Below are positions 7,995-16,746 of a stretch of 64,000 nucleotides of DNA, one piece after another (position 1 is the stretch's first letter; every line of letters starts with the position of its first letter). The stretch covers positions 1 through 64,000 of the forward strand of contig NZ_CP090177.1 of assembly GCF_042214795.1 (NCBI RefSeq). The letters run 5' to 3'. Position numbers and translations under genes: made by a program. Source of the DNA: Arcobacter iocasae. GTDB lineage: Bacteria > Campylobacterota > Campylobacteria > Campylobacterales > Arcobacteraceae. A model generated the notes under the pieces. The model was not told where the DNA came from. It saw nothing but the letters and a program-made list of their open reading frames with translations, and ran no database searches.

Positions 7995-8753
7995 TTAACT
8001 CCATTTGATTTTTGCTATTGTTGGAAGCTTACCTTTGAATGCGTTAGCTTTCATTCTATAATTAATCATGTCAATAAGTTCTTTATCAACACCATTACTC
8101 TTTAACTCATCAGCTGAAACCCCTTCATCAACTAATTTTTTAAGTACATCATCCATTTGTTTATAAGAGTATCCAAGCTCATCTTCATCACTTTGACCTT
8201 CCCATAAATCAGCACTTGGTCTTTTCCATAAAATAGACTCAGGAACTCCTAAAAATTTACCAAATTCGTATTCATCACTTTTGTACATTTCCCCTATTGG
8301 ATTAATAGCACAAGCAACATCTCCAAAAATAGTTCCATATCCTAAAAGAATTTCACTTTTATTTGAAGTACCCACAACTAAAGATTTATCTCTAGCACTT
8401 ACATCATATAAAACTGACATTCTCATTCTTGCACTAAAGTTACCAATTCTTAGTTTATCACCATTCATAAATTTTTCGTGAGCTTCTACCATAGGAGCAA
8501 TCTCAACTATTTCATAATCAATATCAAACTTTTTGCATACTTCTAAGGCATGACTTACACTTCCCTCACTTGAATAATGAGAAGGCATAAGCACACAACT
8601 CATATTTGCCCCAAATGCTTCTTTAGATAAAATAGCTACTATTGCAGAATCTAAACCACCAGATAATCCTACAGTAACTCTTTGCAGACCAGCTTTTTTG
8701 ACTTCGTCTTTTAGAAATACTATTAATTGTTCTTTTATATTCTTCCATTCCAT
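7995..8753 (-). CDS. nadE: NH3-dependent NAD+ synthetase
   Basis: 252 residues, the short ammonia-dependent form without a glutaminase domain. It amidates nicotinic acid adenine dinucleotide to NAD+ using ATP. The PP-loop is SGGLDSAIVA (residues 30-39). Other family blocks are GTSNKSEILLGYGTIFGD and the C-terminal RPSADLWEGQSDEDELGYSY, which binds the dinucleotide and ATP. The aminotransferase gene follows after 1 bp and a small unknown gene precedes it by 20 bp. nadE next to lpxK is a recurrent neighbourhood in Campylobacterota. Confidence 0.95.
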   Translation of the reverse strand: MEWKNIKEQLIVFLKDEVKKAGLQRVTVGLSGGLDSAIVAILSKEAFGANMSCVLMPSHYSSEGSVSHALEVCKKFDIDYEIVEIAPMVEAHEKFMNGDKLRIGNFSARMRMSVLYDVSARDKSLVVGTSNKSEILLGYGTIFGDVACAINPIGEMYKSDEYEFGKFLGVPESILWKRPSADLWEGQSDEDELGYSYKQMDDVLKKLVDEGVSADELKSNGVDKELIDMINYRMKANAFKGKLPTIAKIKWS

Positions 8754-8773
8754 AATTATTATCCTTTAATAAA

Positions 8774-8989
8774 TTATATCTCATTTATTTTTGTTTTTTC
8801 ATAAATCTGTTCAAGAAAATCTTTATTATTTTCTCTAAAATTCTCTTTTTTACTTAATAAATTTTCTTTTATGTCATATAATTCTTCTAAATCAAAATAA
8901 TCCAAAAACTTTGGATTAATATCAATCTTTTCTCCAGTAGATGAAATAAGACTCTTTATTTCATCGATTACATACTCTTTTTCTTCCAT
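8774..8989 (-). CDS. Small hypothetical protein upstream of nadE
   Basis: 71 residues, mostly charged and helical, with many Glu and Lys and no Cys, signal peptide or membrane segment. The stretch FLDYFDLEELYDIKENLL looks amphipathic and might bind a partner. Its start ATG overlaps the stop of the preceding iron-sulfur protein gene by one base, so translation is probably coupled. No family is recognised. It is probably real, given the tight packing and the absence of a better frame. Confidence 0.6.
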   Translation of the reverse strand: MEEKEYVIDEIKSLISSTGEKIDINPKFLDYFDLEELYDIKENLLSKKENFRENNKDFLEQIYEKTKINEI

Positions 8990-9222
8990 TAATTTACTTT
9001 CACAAACTTATCTAATATTGTAGTTAAATATAATTCCATTTTTTCTTCTCCAAAATCTTTTTCGCTACTTACACAACAACCACAACAAGTTCCTGCATCG
9101 GTTAGTTGACCTATTTTTTCGATTGTATCAGCATTTTTTTCTTTAATGGCATACAAAATTTCTCCAAGTGACACATGCTTACAAGCACAAACTTCATAAG
9201 AGCGTGAGAAACTTTTAGCCAT
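8989..9222 (-). CDS. BFD-like [2Fe-2S]-binding small protein (copy 1)
   Basis: 77 residues with the Cys spacing of bacterioferritin-associated ferredoxin (Fer2_BFD) domains: C12-x-C14 near the N-terminus and C47-x-x-C50 within AGTCCGCC. Two additional Cys (46, 49) flank the second pair. BFD domains bind one [2Fe-2S] cluster and act in iron release or electron transfer. The gene overlaps a second copy by 8 bp upstream. Both share the SYEVC/NYEVC start, the AGT-C-x-x-C block and a DFG motif, so they arose by duplication. The partner protein is not evident. Confidence 0.75.
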   Translation of the reverse strand: MAKSFSRSYEVCACKHVSLGEILYAIKEKNADTIEKIGQLTDAGTCCGCCVSSEKDFGEEKMELYLTTILDKFVKVN

Positions 9223-9445
9223 TTAGAAACTCTCCTAATACCTCTTTACAATAAATCTTTTTTTTGACTTTTCCAAAATCACCCTCGTTCATTAAACAGT
9301 GTCTACACTCAGTACCTGCCCTAGTTTTTTCTTGTAAATCCCGCAGTGTTTTTACACCTTCATTTATAATCGAAGTTTTTATATCACTAATTGTAACTTT
9401 AATACAATTACAAACTTCATAATTCTTATCAAAACTTTCTAACAA
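9215..9445 (-). CDS. BFD-like [2Fe-2S]-binding small protein (copy 2)
   Basis: 76 residues, a paralogue of the next gene. C12-x-C14 (EVCNC) and C47-x-x-C50 (AGTECRHC) give the four ligands expected for a BFD-type [2Fe-2S] cluster, without the extra cysteines of copy 1. It starts directly after the djlA-like gene and its end overlaps copy 1 by 8 bp, so the two are likely made in similar amounts. A tandem pair of single-domain BFD proteins is less common than a domain fused to a reductase. They may work as a heterodimer, but this is inference. Confidence 0.75.
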   Translation of the reverse strand: MLESFDKNYEVCNCIKVTISDIKTSIINEGVKTLRDLQEKTRAGTECRHCLMNEGDFGKVKKKIYCKEVLGEFLNG

Positions 9446-10201
9446 TTATACATTCCTACTTTTTTTAATCATTTCATACGCTTCATTTATCTCTTGCAAT
9501 TTTTTAGTTGCTTCGTCAATAATATTTTGACTAGCACCCTGCCCTGAGATAATATCAGGATGATGTTTCTTTACCAATTTTCTATAATTATTTTTAATTG
9601 TCTTATCATCATCTTCTTTTTTTGATTCTAAAACTTCATATGCTTGTTCAAGTGTAGTTGCTTGATTTTGAGCTTGTGAAGCATAAAAGTTTTTAAATGC
9701 ATTAATCATATGATTAAAATCATTAGTTTTGATTTGTAAGGCATTTGATATATCTTCACAAATCATTCTCTCTGCATCACTAAAAGTTTTATCAATAAAA
9801 GCAAGATTCAATAGATATTCTAAAATTTTGAGTCTTTTTTGGTAGTCACTTTTTGTTAGTTTATAAAGTTTTTGGGAAAGTTCTAAAGTATTATCAAAAC
9901 TCTTTTTCTCATCATCATATATGTTTTTTAACTTTTCTCTTATTTCTGCACTGTTTTCAAAATGACTAGAAATATCAGTAAATGTATGTTTTAACATCTC
10001 TGCTTCTAATTCACATACAGCTCCATCAGCTTTTGCAACTTTTGCCATAAGTGCGATTAAAAGACCTGCTTCATGATGAAGTAAATCTCCTTGGAAATTT
10101 TCTTTAATATTAAATTTAATATTTTCAAATTTTTCTGTTTTATAACTTCTTGCTATAAAATATAAAATAATTCCTATAAAAAGTAAAACTAATAACTTCA
10201 T
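9446..10201 (-). CDS. DjlA-like membrane-anchored J-domain protein with TerB-like domain
   Basis: 251 residues. One N-terminal membrane helix (LLVLLFIGIILYFIA) is followed by a TerB-like helical domain at about residues 40-170, with the metal-site-like pattern AKVAKADGAVCELE. A C-terminal J domain at about 185-250 carries the HPD motif (KKHHPDII). This is the DjlA order, in which the J domain faces the cytosol and recruits DnaK. It heads the minus-strand operon that contains the two BFD proteins and nadE. Transcription diverges from tatB across an 82-bp gap. Confidence 0.83.
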   Translation of the reverse strand: MKLLVLLFIGIILYFIARSYKTEKFENIKFNIKENFQGDLLHHEAGLLIALMAKVAKADGAVCELEAEMLKHTFTDISSHFENSAEIREKLKNIYDDEKKSFDNTLELSQKLYKLTKSDYQKRLKILEYLLNLAFIDKTFSDAERMICEDISNALQIKTNDFNHMINAFKNFYASQAQNQATTLEQAYEVLESKKEDDDKTIKNNYRKLVKKHHPDIISGQGASQNIIDEATKKLQEINEAYEMIKKSRNV

Positions 10202-10283
10202 CTAATGCCTTTTTAAATAATTAGATAGATTTTATCAAAAATAAGGTAAAATCTTTCCTTTAATAATCAAATGGAGACATTAT

Positions 10284-10748
10284 ATGTTTGGAATGGGATT
10301 TATGGAAATTATGCTAATTGCGATTATTGCGATTATTGCATTAGGCCCTGATAAGTTACCTGATGCTATGGTATCAGTTGCACGATTTTTTAAGAAGTTT
10401 AAAAGTGGTCTTGAAGATGCGAAATCTACTCTAGACAATGAATTAAATATATCAGATATGAAAGAAGAAGCTAACAAATTTAGAAATCAAATAGAAGATG
10501 CGAAATCATCAGTTACAAAGTTTGATGATTTTGATTTAGGTGTGAAAGATATTTTAAAAGATGATAAAAATGATAAAGATAATAAAAAATCTAAAAAAGT
10601 ATCATTTAAAGATGAAAAAGTAGAAGATAAAATAGAAGAAATAAAAAAAGTTGAAGAAGAAGTTAAAGAAACTACTTCTGAGATAAAACCAAGTGATAAA
10701 TTTAAAATTAAAAAAGAAATAAAAGAAAAAGAAGGGGATAAAGCCTAA
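10284..10748 (+). CDS. tatB: Sec-independent protein translocase subunit TatB
   Basis: 154 residues: a short N-terminal membrane helix (MEIMLIAIIAIIAL), the conserved GP hinge in ALGPDKLPDA, an amphipathic helix (ARFFKKFKSGLEDAKS), and a long charged tail. With TatC it forms the receptor for folded twin-arginine substrates. Being first in tatB-tatC and having a long coiled tail point to TatB, not TatA. GGAGA lies about 7 bp before ATG 10284. The stop codon overlaps the tatC start (TAATG). Confidence 0.9.
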   Translation: MFGMGFMEIMLIAIIAIIALGPDKLPDAMVSVARFFKKFKSGLEDAKSTLDNELNISDMKEEANKFRNQIEDAKSSVTKFDDFDLGVKDILKDDKNDKDNKKSKKVSFKDEKVEDKIEEIKKVEEEVKETTSEIKPSDKFKIKKEIKEKEGDKA

Positions 10749-11479
10749 TGTTTGAAGACTTAAAACCCCATATTGCTGATCTTAGAAAAAGATTGATAAT
10801 TTCAGTATTAACTTTAGTTGTTGCCTTTTTTGCTTGTTTTTCATTTTATGAACCAATTTTAAATTGGATGATGGTTCCAATAGAAGCTGTACTTCCAGCA
10901 AAATCACAAATGGTAGCAGTAGAGATTCAAGAAACATTTTTCACAGCACTTAAAGTTGCTTTTTTTAGTGGGTTCATTTTATCACTGCCTGTTATATTTT
11001 GGCAGTTATGGTTATTTTTAGCACCTGGACTTTATGACCATGAAAAAAAGCTTGTATTACCTTTTGTATTTTTTGCTACATTAATGTTTCTATCAGGTTC
11101 AGCTTTTGCTTATTACATAGTTGTTCCTTTTGGATTTGAGTTTTTAATTAATTTTGGTTCTACAGTTGTAACAGTATTACCAAGTATTGGTAAATATGTG
11201 GGCTTTTTTACAAAATTATTATTTGGTTTTGGAATTGCATTTGAACTTCCAGTTGTCACATTTTTCCTAGCAAAAATTGGACTTGTAGATGATAGAATGT
11301 TAAAAGACTTTTTTAAATATGCAATTGTAATTATTTTTATTGTTTCTGCCTTATTAACTCCTCCTGATGTTTTAACTCAATTTTTAATGGCTGGACCACT
11401 TATTTTACTTTATGGTGCATCAATTTATATTGCAAAAGTATTTAATCCCGCGGATAAATCATTAGATGATGAAGAATAG
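10748..11479 (+). CDS. tatC: Sec-independent protein translocase subunit TatC
   Basis: 243 residues with six predicted membrane helices. Family marks are HIADLRKRLI at the N-terminus, the FxxLKVAFF-type segment (FFTALKVAFFSGFILSLP), the loop LAPGLYDHEKK, and FELPV in the fourth helix region. TatC binds the twin-arginine signal peptide and is the core of the translocase, which exports folded redox proteins. It is translationally coupled to tatB. Its 3' end overlaps the start of queA by 14 bp. Confidence 0.96.
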   Translation: MFEDLKPHIADLRKRLIISVLTLVVAFFACFSFYEPILNWMMVPIEAVLPAKSQMVAVEIQETFFTALKVAFFSGFILSLPVIFWQLWLFLAPGLYDHEKKLVLPFVFFATLMFLSGSAFAYYIVVPFGFEFLINFGSTVVTVLPSIGKYVGFFTKLLFGFGIAFELPVVTFFLAKIGLVDDRMLKDFFKYAIVIIFIVSALLTPPDVLTQFLMAGPLILLYGASIYIAKVFNPADKSLDDEE

Positions 11480-12506
11480 TTTAGATCCATTAAAGACATC
11501 TAGCTATGATTATTTTTTACCAAAAGAACTCATAGCTAGCAAACCTTTGTACCCAGCTGACAGTGCACGACTTTTAGTATATGATAGAAATAGTGATACG
11601 ATAACTCATACTACATATAAGCATTTACTTGATTTCTTACCTGAAAATTTAGATATCTTTTTAAATGACACAAAGGTAATAAAAGCAAGAATTTATGGTA
11701 AAAAAGACAGTGGTGGGAAAACAGAATTACTATTTAATAAACCACTATTTATGAATAGATATCAAGTCATGATAAAAGGTAAAGTTCAAAAAGGAACAAA
11801 ACTATTTTTTGATGAAGATTTAAGTGCTGAAGTTCTTGAATTAAATAATGAAGATGGTACGAGAACAGTTAAGTTCTTCAAAGATAATAAAGAATTAGAC
11901 TTTTTATCTTTAATAGATATTTTAAATAAAATAGGTCATTTACCTCTTCCTCACTATATGAATAGAGAAGACGAAAAAGAGGATGAAAAAGATTATCAAA
12001 CATTATTTGCAAAAAACTATGGTGCAGTTGCGGCACCAACAGCATCATTGCACTTTACAGATGAACTTTTAGCAAAACTAAATGATAAACATAATATAAA
12101 TTACTTAACACTTCATGTGGGAGCTGGTACATTTAAACCAGTTGATGCTGAAGATATTTTAAATCACCCTATGCATAGTGAATATTTTGAAATTTCAAGG
12201 GAAAGCTTGGAAGCTTTAAAACAAAAAGACAATAAAATTCTTGCAGTTGGAACAACAGTTACAAGAACTATAGAATACTATGCCCGAACAAATAAAATCC
12301 AAGGTGAATGTGATTTATTTTTAAATCCAGCAAATAAACCAATAAAAGTAAACCACCTGCTTACAAACTTTCATTTACCAAAATCAACTCTTATTATGTT
12401 AATAGCCTCTTTTGTAGGCTTAGAAAAAACGCTAGAGATATATGAAACTGCTGTAAAAGAGAAATATAGATTTTTCTCTTATGGCGATGGAATGCTAATA
12501 ATATAA
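11466..12506 (+). CDS. queA: tRNA preQ1(34) S-adenosylmethionine ribosyltransferase-isomerase
   Basis: 346 residues of QueA, which transfers and rearranges the ribose of SAM onto preQ1 in tRNA to form epoxyqueuosine. Family signatures are YDYFLPKELIA, NDTKVIKARIYGKK, the catalytic-region GAVAAPTASLHFT, LTLHVGAGTFKPV and LLTNFHLPKSTLIMLI. ATG 11466 or 11469 lies inside the end of tatC; the protein begins well with either. Co-transcription with tat genes is common in Campylobacterota and probably reflects gene order, not shared function. Confidence 0.95.
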   Translation: MMKNSLDPLKTSSYDYFLPKELIASKPLYPADSARLLVYDRNSDTITHTTYKHLLDFLPENLDIFLNDTKVIKARIYGKKDSGGKTELLFNKPLFMNRYQVMIKGKVQKGTKLFFDEDLSAEVLELNNEDGTRTVKFFKDNKELDFLSLIDILNKIGHLPLPHYMNREDEKEDEKDYQTLFAKNYGAVAAPTASLHFTDELLAKLNDKHNINYLTLHVGAGTFKPVDAEDILNHPMHSEYFEISRESLEALKQKDNKILAVGTTVTRTIEYYARTNKIQGECDLFLNPANKPIKVNHLLTNFHLPKSTLIMLIASFVGLEKTLEIYETAVKEKYRFFSYGDGMLII

Positions 12507-12522
12507 AAGAAAAGGAAACTTT

Positions 12523-13281
12523 ATGCCAAAATATGTACTATTTGATACAGAAACAACAGGAAACCAAGAAGAAGATAGAATCATACAACTAGGAGCTATG
12601 ATAGTAGATGCAAAAGCACCAATAGAAGTTTATGATGAAATATGTTTTACAGATGTTGAGATAAAACTTGAAGCTATGGAAGTACATAATATAACTCCTG
12701 ATATGATTATTGGAAAGCCAGAGGCAACTCAAACAAAATTTTATCAAAAACTTCAAGAGTATAATAACCCATCAAACTATTTAATTGCCCATAATATAAA
12801 CTTTGATTTAGGAATGATAAAAAAAGAAGGCTTTGAGTCAAAATATCAAATATTAGATACCTTAAGATGTGCCCAACACCTATTTCCAGAACTTCCATAT
12901 CATAGACTCCAATATCTAAGATATGCCCTTGATATTTATATGGATGAAGAAGAAGAAGCTGCAAAACACAATATAACTATAAAAGCTCATGATGCACTTG
13001 GTGATGTTTTAGTTATGAAACTATTTTTATCACAACTTGTTGCAAAATGTAGAACTGTATATCCAGATTTTAATCCTATGGAAAAATTAGTTGAACTTAC
13101 AAAAACTCCTGTATTTATACAAACATTTAAATTTGGAAAATATAAAGGAAAAGAGACAACTCAAGTTGCAAAAGAAGATCCAAGTTATATTATGTGGATG
13201 ATGAAAAATATGGATATGGATGAAAATCTAAAATATACTTTAGAAAAATTAACATCAACTGCGACAAATGACTACTATTAA
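12523..13281 (+). CDS. DnaQ-like 3'-5' exonuclease with C-terminal ExoX-like domain
   Basis: 252 residues. The N-terminal DEDDh exonuclease domain shows D8 and E10 in LFDTETTG, Asp in the AHNINFDLGM block, and HD...D in AHDALGDV. A short C-terminal region (FKFGKYKGKETTQVAKEDPSYIMWM) matches the small domain following ExoX-like nucleases. It could proofread or trim DNA or RNA ends. It is not the polymerase III epsilon chain by context, as no dnaE or other replication gene is near. AAAGGAAA precedes ATG 12523. It is followed by an overlapping response regulator gene. Confidence 0.82.
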   Translation: MPKYVLFDTETTGNQEEDRIIQLGAMIVDAKAPIEVYDEICFTDVEIKLEAMEVHNITPDMIIGKPEATQTKFYQKLQEYNNPSNYLIAHNINFDLGMIKKEGFESKYQILDTLRCAQHLFPELPYHRLQYLRYALDIYMDEEEEAAKHNITIKAHDALGDVLVMKLFLSQLVAKCRTVYPDFNPMEKLVELTKTPVFIQTFKFGKYKGKETTQVAKEDPSYIMWMMKNMDMDENLKYTLEKLTSTATNDYY

Positions 13282-13948
13282 AAATGATAAAATCAAAATT
13301 CTTTATGTGGAAGATGATGATGTAACAAGAGAAAATGCAATAGAGTATTTGGAAAACTATTTTGTAAATATTTATGAAGCAAAAGATGGTCTAGATGCTT
13401 TAAAAAAATTTGAACAAATAAACCCAGATATCATTATTACTGATATACAAATGCCAAAAGTAGATGGTTTAGAGTTTGCTAAAAATGTAAGACAAAAAAA
13501 TAAAGAAGTTCAAATCATAGTTATAACAGCATTTTCTCATAAAGAGTATCTTTTAAAAGCAATTGAACTGCAACTAGTAAAATACCTTATGAAACCAATT
13601 AAAGAAAATGAATTAAAAGATGCCCTTGAACTTTGTGTAGATAATCTAAAAAATAGTAGTACAAATATAATAAGACTAAATGAAACTTCTGTTTTTGACA
13701 AATATAATCATACTCTTCTTATAAATGATGAATTAGTAAAATTAAGAATAAAAGAGACTGATTTATTAACCCTTCTTTTAAATAATAAAGATAGATATGT
13801 TACATATGAAGAGATAGAGAATTATGTTTGGAAAGATTTTCCTATGACAAAAGATGCTTTAAAAACTTTAGTTAAGTATTTAAAACAAAAGATTTCAAAA
13901 GACATAATCTCAAATCAAAATGGAGTTGGATATAAAATAAATGTATGA
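13268..13948 (+). CDS. OmpR-type response regulator
   Basis: 226 residues. The receiver domain (residues about 9-120) has the acidic pocket EDDD, the phospho-acceptor Asp in DIIITDIQMPK, Thr in VITAF and Lys in MKPI. A winged-helix DNA-binding domain follows (NDELVKLRIKETDLLTLL to GVGYKINV). It would bind DNA when phosphorylated by the kinase encoded immediately downstream, whose gene it overlaps by 8 bp. Its start overlaps the exonuclease gene by 14 bp, so no separate promoter is obvious. The signal and target genes are unknown. Confidence 0.88.
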   Translation: MTTIKNDKIKILYVEDDDVTRENAIEYLENYFVNIYEAKDGLDALKKFEQINPDIIITDIQMPKVDGLEFAKNVRQKNKEVQIIVITAFSHKEYLLKAIELQLVKYLMKPIKENELKDALELCVDNLKNSSTNIIRLNETSVFDKYNHTLLINDELVKLRIKETDLLTLLLNNKDRYVTYEEIENYVWKDFPMTKDALKTLVKYLKQKISKDIISNQNGVGYKINV

Positions 13949-15257
13949 TTTAACTACTATTTTATCTTATGGAATAACTTTTGGAATTCTAATGATGACA
14001 ATAGTATATACTTTTATTCGATATATTTATTCAAAAGAACTTTTTTACTTAAGCTACTGTTTTATGCAAGTTTTTTCATTGTCATATATTATTTTATATA
14101 GTAAGTTCTTTTATTCTGAGATTTTTTTTCAGGACTTTTCACTCTTTTTTGCGACTGTTTCAGCTTTAGTCTTTGCCGTAAGGTTTTATGAGGGTAAATT
14201 TATTCCTAAAATAACAAATAACAAAGAACTAATATTAAACACATTATTGCTTATTTTCATAATTTTGACTGCTTTTTATCACTACTTATTATTTGAATAC
14301 TTACCATACACAATCATTTATGCAATACTTTTTGTATCAATTGTATTTAATCTAAACCAAGGCTTTAAAGCTACTGCAATATATGTTATTGGATGGTCTG
14401 TAATCTGTCTTATTTTATACATTTTAAATTTTAAAACTTATTTTAAAATGCATACTAATTTGGACTTAGTATTGCTAGCTTTTGCTATGGAAGCTATTTT
14501 ATTTACTATTTCAGTTGCATATAAATATAATCTTTTGAAAAAAGAGAATATAGAAATAGAATCAATGCTTTTACAACAATCAAAACTTGCACAAAGTGGA
14601 GAAATGATTGCTAATATAACCCATCAATTTAGACAACCTTTAAATAATCTTTCATATATCTTGATAAATTTAAAAAATAAATATGAAAGCAGTAATTTAG
14701 AAAAGAGCTATTTTGATAGAAAAACTTCCCAAGCAAATGAACAAATAGAATACTTATCTAGTACAATTGAAAATTTCAAAAACTTTTATACAGAATCAAA
14801 AGAAAAAGAAGATTTTGAAATTAAAGAGGTTATTCAAAACTCCCTTGCAATTTTAAGTGGTGATATAAAAAAAATAGAAGTAATTGTTGATTTAACTTTT
14901 AATACAAATGAACATATAAAAATATTTGGAATAAAAAATGAATTAGCCCAAGTCTTAGTTGCAATAATTTCTAATGCTCTTGATGCAATAAAAAGCATAG
15001 AGAATAGAAAAATAGCAATTGAAATAAGCTCAAATACTGCTGATGTGATTTTAGAAATTAAGGACAATGGAAAAGGAATAAAGTCTAAATTATTAGATAA
15101 AATTTTTGAACCATATTTTACTACAAAAAGCAGTGGTACTGGACTTGGATTATATTTATCAAAAATGATTATTGAAAAAAGTTTCAAGGGAAAACTTAAT
15201 GTAAAAAGTAGCCCCCAAGGTACTACTTTTTACATAAATATTGAGAAATCAGTTTAA
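13941..15257 (+). CDS. 7TM-type sensor histidine kinase
   Basis: 438 residues. About seven membrane helices fill residues 1-205, similar to the 7TMR-DISM sensor layout but without a large periplasmic domain. Then come a short coiled region and the kinase core: H-box ANITHQFRQPLNNLSYI, N-box ISNALDAIKSI, G1 DNGKGI and G2 GTGLGLYLSK. It autophosphorylates on the H-box His and passes phosphate to the response regulator encoded just upstream. A hairpin terminator follows directly. Confidence 0.88.
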   Translation: MYDLTTILSYGITFGILMMTIVYTFIRYIYSKELFYLSYCFMQVFSLSYIILYSKFFYSEIFFQDFSLFFATVSALVFAVRFYEGKFIPKITNNKELILNTLLLIFIILTAFYHYLLFEYLPYTIIYAILFVSIVFNLNQGFKATAIYVIGWSVICLILYILNFKTYFKMHTNLDLVLLAFAMEAILFTISVAYKYNLLKKENIEIESMLLQQSKLAQSGEMIANITHQFRQPLNNLSYILINLKNKYESSNLEKSYFDRKTSQANEQIEYLSSTIENFKNFYTESKEKEDFEIKEVIQNSLAILSGDIKKIEVIVDLTFNTNEHIKIFGIKNELAQVLVAIISNALDAIKSIENRKIAIEISSNTADVILEIKDNGKGIKSKLLDKIFEPYFTTKSSGTGLGLYLSKMIIEKSFKGKLNVKSSPQGTTFYINIEKSV

Positions 15258-15288
15258 ACTATTTTGGAGAGAAAAATAGTATTTTTTT
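15258..15288 (+). terminator. Terminator after the two-component genes
   Basis: ACTATTTT (15258-15265), loop GGAGAGA, AAAATAGT (15273-15280), then ATTTTTTT. The hairpin begins at the kinase stop and overlaps the stop of the convergent ccoG gene. The T-run favours the plus strand. Confidence 0.7.
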
Positions 15289-16563
15289 CTGCATTTTTAG
15301 TTCTTTATTCTCTTTTGCATAAAATAATAAGTTTATTTTTGAAGTATTAATTTTATTTTTACTAACTAAAATTAATACAGTTTTTCTTGTTTGCTTTGGA
15401 TTTAACATTATTGGATTATATCTTTTAATACTGATATTTTTATCTAAAACTTCAATATCAAAAGTATACTTTTTATCAGCACTATTATGAATAGTCAATA
15501 AATAATTATTTACAACTTTTCCATTTTCATCTATTTTATATAATTCTGTATTTTTATTTATATTTACTAAAAAAGGCTCTTTTTCAGACATAAAATAAGC
15601 AGTAAAGAGTAAACAAATAACTAAAGATCCCATATAAACAAGATTTCTAGGATTTAAAAACTTTTCAATTTTTTCTAATAAAACACTATTAGTACTTCCC
15701 CAATAAATAAGAGATTTTTTACCAAGTTTTCCCATTACTGTACTACAAGCATCAGAACACTCTAAACAGTTTATACACTCAACTTGTAAGCCTTTTCTAA
15801 TATCAATATGTGTAGGACAAACTTTTACACAAGCTTCACAAGTAGTACACTCTTCATTTCCTGACCATTGTTTTACATTGAAAATAGATTTTTCATTGTT
15901 AGGATAAATTTTCCCACCTCTATTGTGGTTATAAACAACTTGTTTTGTATTATTATCATATAAAACAGACTGAATTCTAGAATATGGACACACATATGTA
16001 CAGAAGTGCTCTTTCATAAAAACAATATCATATACTAAAAATACAACAATAGAAAGTATAAACATCACTAAGAAAAAATGGTCTTGTGGCGATTTCATAT
16101 ATTCTATAAAGTCTTCAGGTGGTACAAAATAAAGCATAAAATTAATAGCTATGACAAAAGATAAAACTATCCATAAAAGCAATCCAATATATTTTTTTAT
16201 TTTAGTAGAAGTTTTATCATAGTTTATATCTTTTTGTTTATTTTTGATTCTTCTCAATTTTAATAAAAATGTCTCAATCAAATCTCTATAAATAACTCTA
16301 AAAATAGTTTGAGGACATCCCCAACCACACCAAACTCTACCAAACATAGATGTCATGGCAAATATTCCAATAAACAAAAACATCAGTAAAAATGGCATAA
16401 TAAAAAACTCATTCATATTATATACATTTCCAAGAAAATGAAAATCATATGTAACAAATGATAACAATAACATATGATTACCATCTATTCTTATAAAAGG
16501 TGTTCCCATTATAAAAATAGTTAAAATAGCATATGTAATATATCTTTTTTTCGAATAACTCAT
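15259..16563 (-). CDS. ccoG: Cytochrome c oxidase accessory protein CcoG (FixG family)
   Basis: 434 residues with about five membrane helices and two 4Fe-4S motifs: CTTCEACVKVCP and a second CINCLECSDAC cluster. An early cysteine pair lies in VWCGWGCPQT, and another CP motif in CTYVCPYSR. CcoG helps deliver or reduce copper for assembly of cbb3-type cytochrome oxidase, the microaerobic terminal oxidase. The C-terminal part is a periplasmic Ig-like domain typical of the family. The ccoNOQP oxidase genes are not in this window. Transcription diverges from the DUF898 gene. Confidence 0.92.
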   Translation of the reverse strand: MSYSKKRYITYAILTIFIMGTPFIRIDGNHMLLLSFVTYDFHFLGNVYNMNEFFIMPFLLMFLFIGIFAMTSMFGRVWCGWGCPQTIFRVIYRDLIETFLLKLRRIKNKQKDINYDKTSTKIKKYIGLLLWIVLSFVIAINFMLYFVPPEDFIEYMKSPQDHFFLVMFILSIVVFLVYDIVFMKEHFCTYVCPYSRIQSVLYDNNTKQVVYNHNRGGKIYPNNEKSIFNVKQWSGNEECTTCEACVKVCPTHIDIRKGLQVECINCLECSDACSTVMGKLGKKSLIYWGSTNSVLLEKIEKFLNPRNLVYMGSLVICLLFTAYFMSEKEPFLVNINKNTELYKIDENGKVVNNYLLTIHNSADKKYTFDIEVLDKNISIKRYNPIMLNPKQTRKTVLILVSKNKINTSKINLLFYAKENKELKMQKKILFFSPK

Positions 16564-16710
16564 ATCTTCTCCTTTTTATAAATCTAATTGTAAAAATATA
16601 AAGTGGTACATTTGTGGTATTCACTAAAATATTTAAAAATTACTTCTAAAATAAAATTATTTTTTCATAGTTATTTATGAGTAATCTACATATAACTTAA
16701 AGATTTTTTT

Positions 16711-16718
16711 GATAAAAT
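16711..16718 (+). promoter_or_regulatory. Probable -10 box of the DUF898/M48 operon
   Basis: GATAAAAT sits 28 bp before ATG 16747 within A/T-rich DNA, and AAGGAG follows as a ribosome site. This fits the extended A/T-rich -10 promoters of Campylobacterota. No clear -35 box is visible. Confidence 0.45.
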
Positions 16719-16746
16719 TTTATGTATTTATTAAGGAGATATAATA

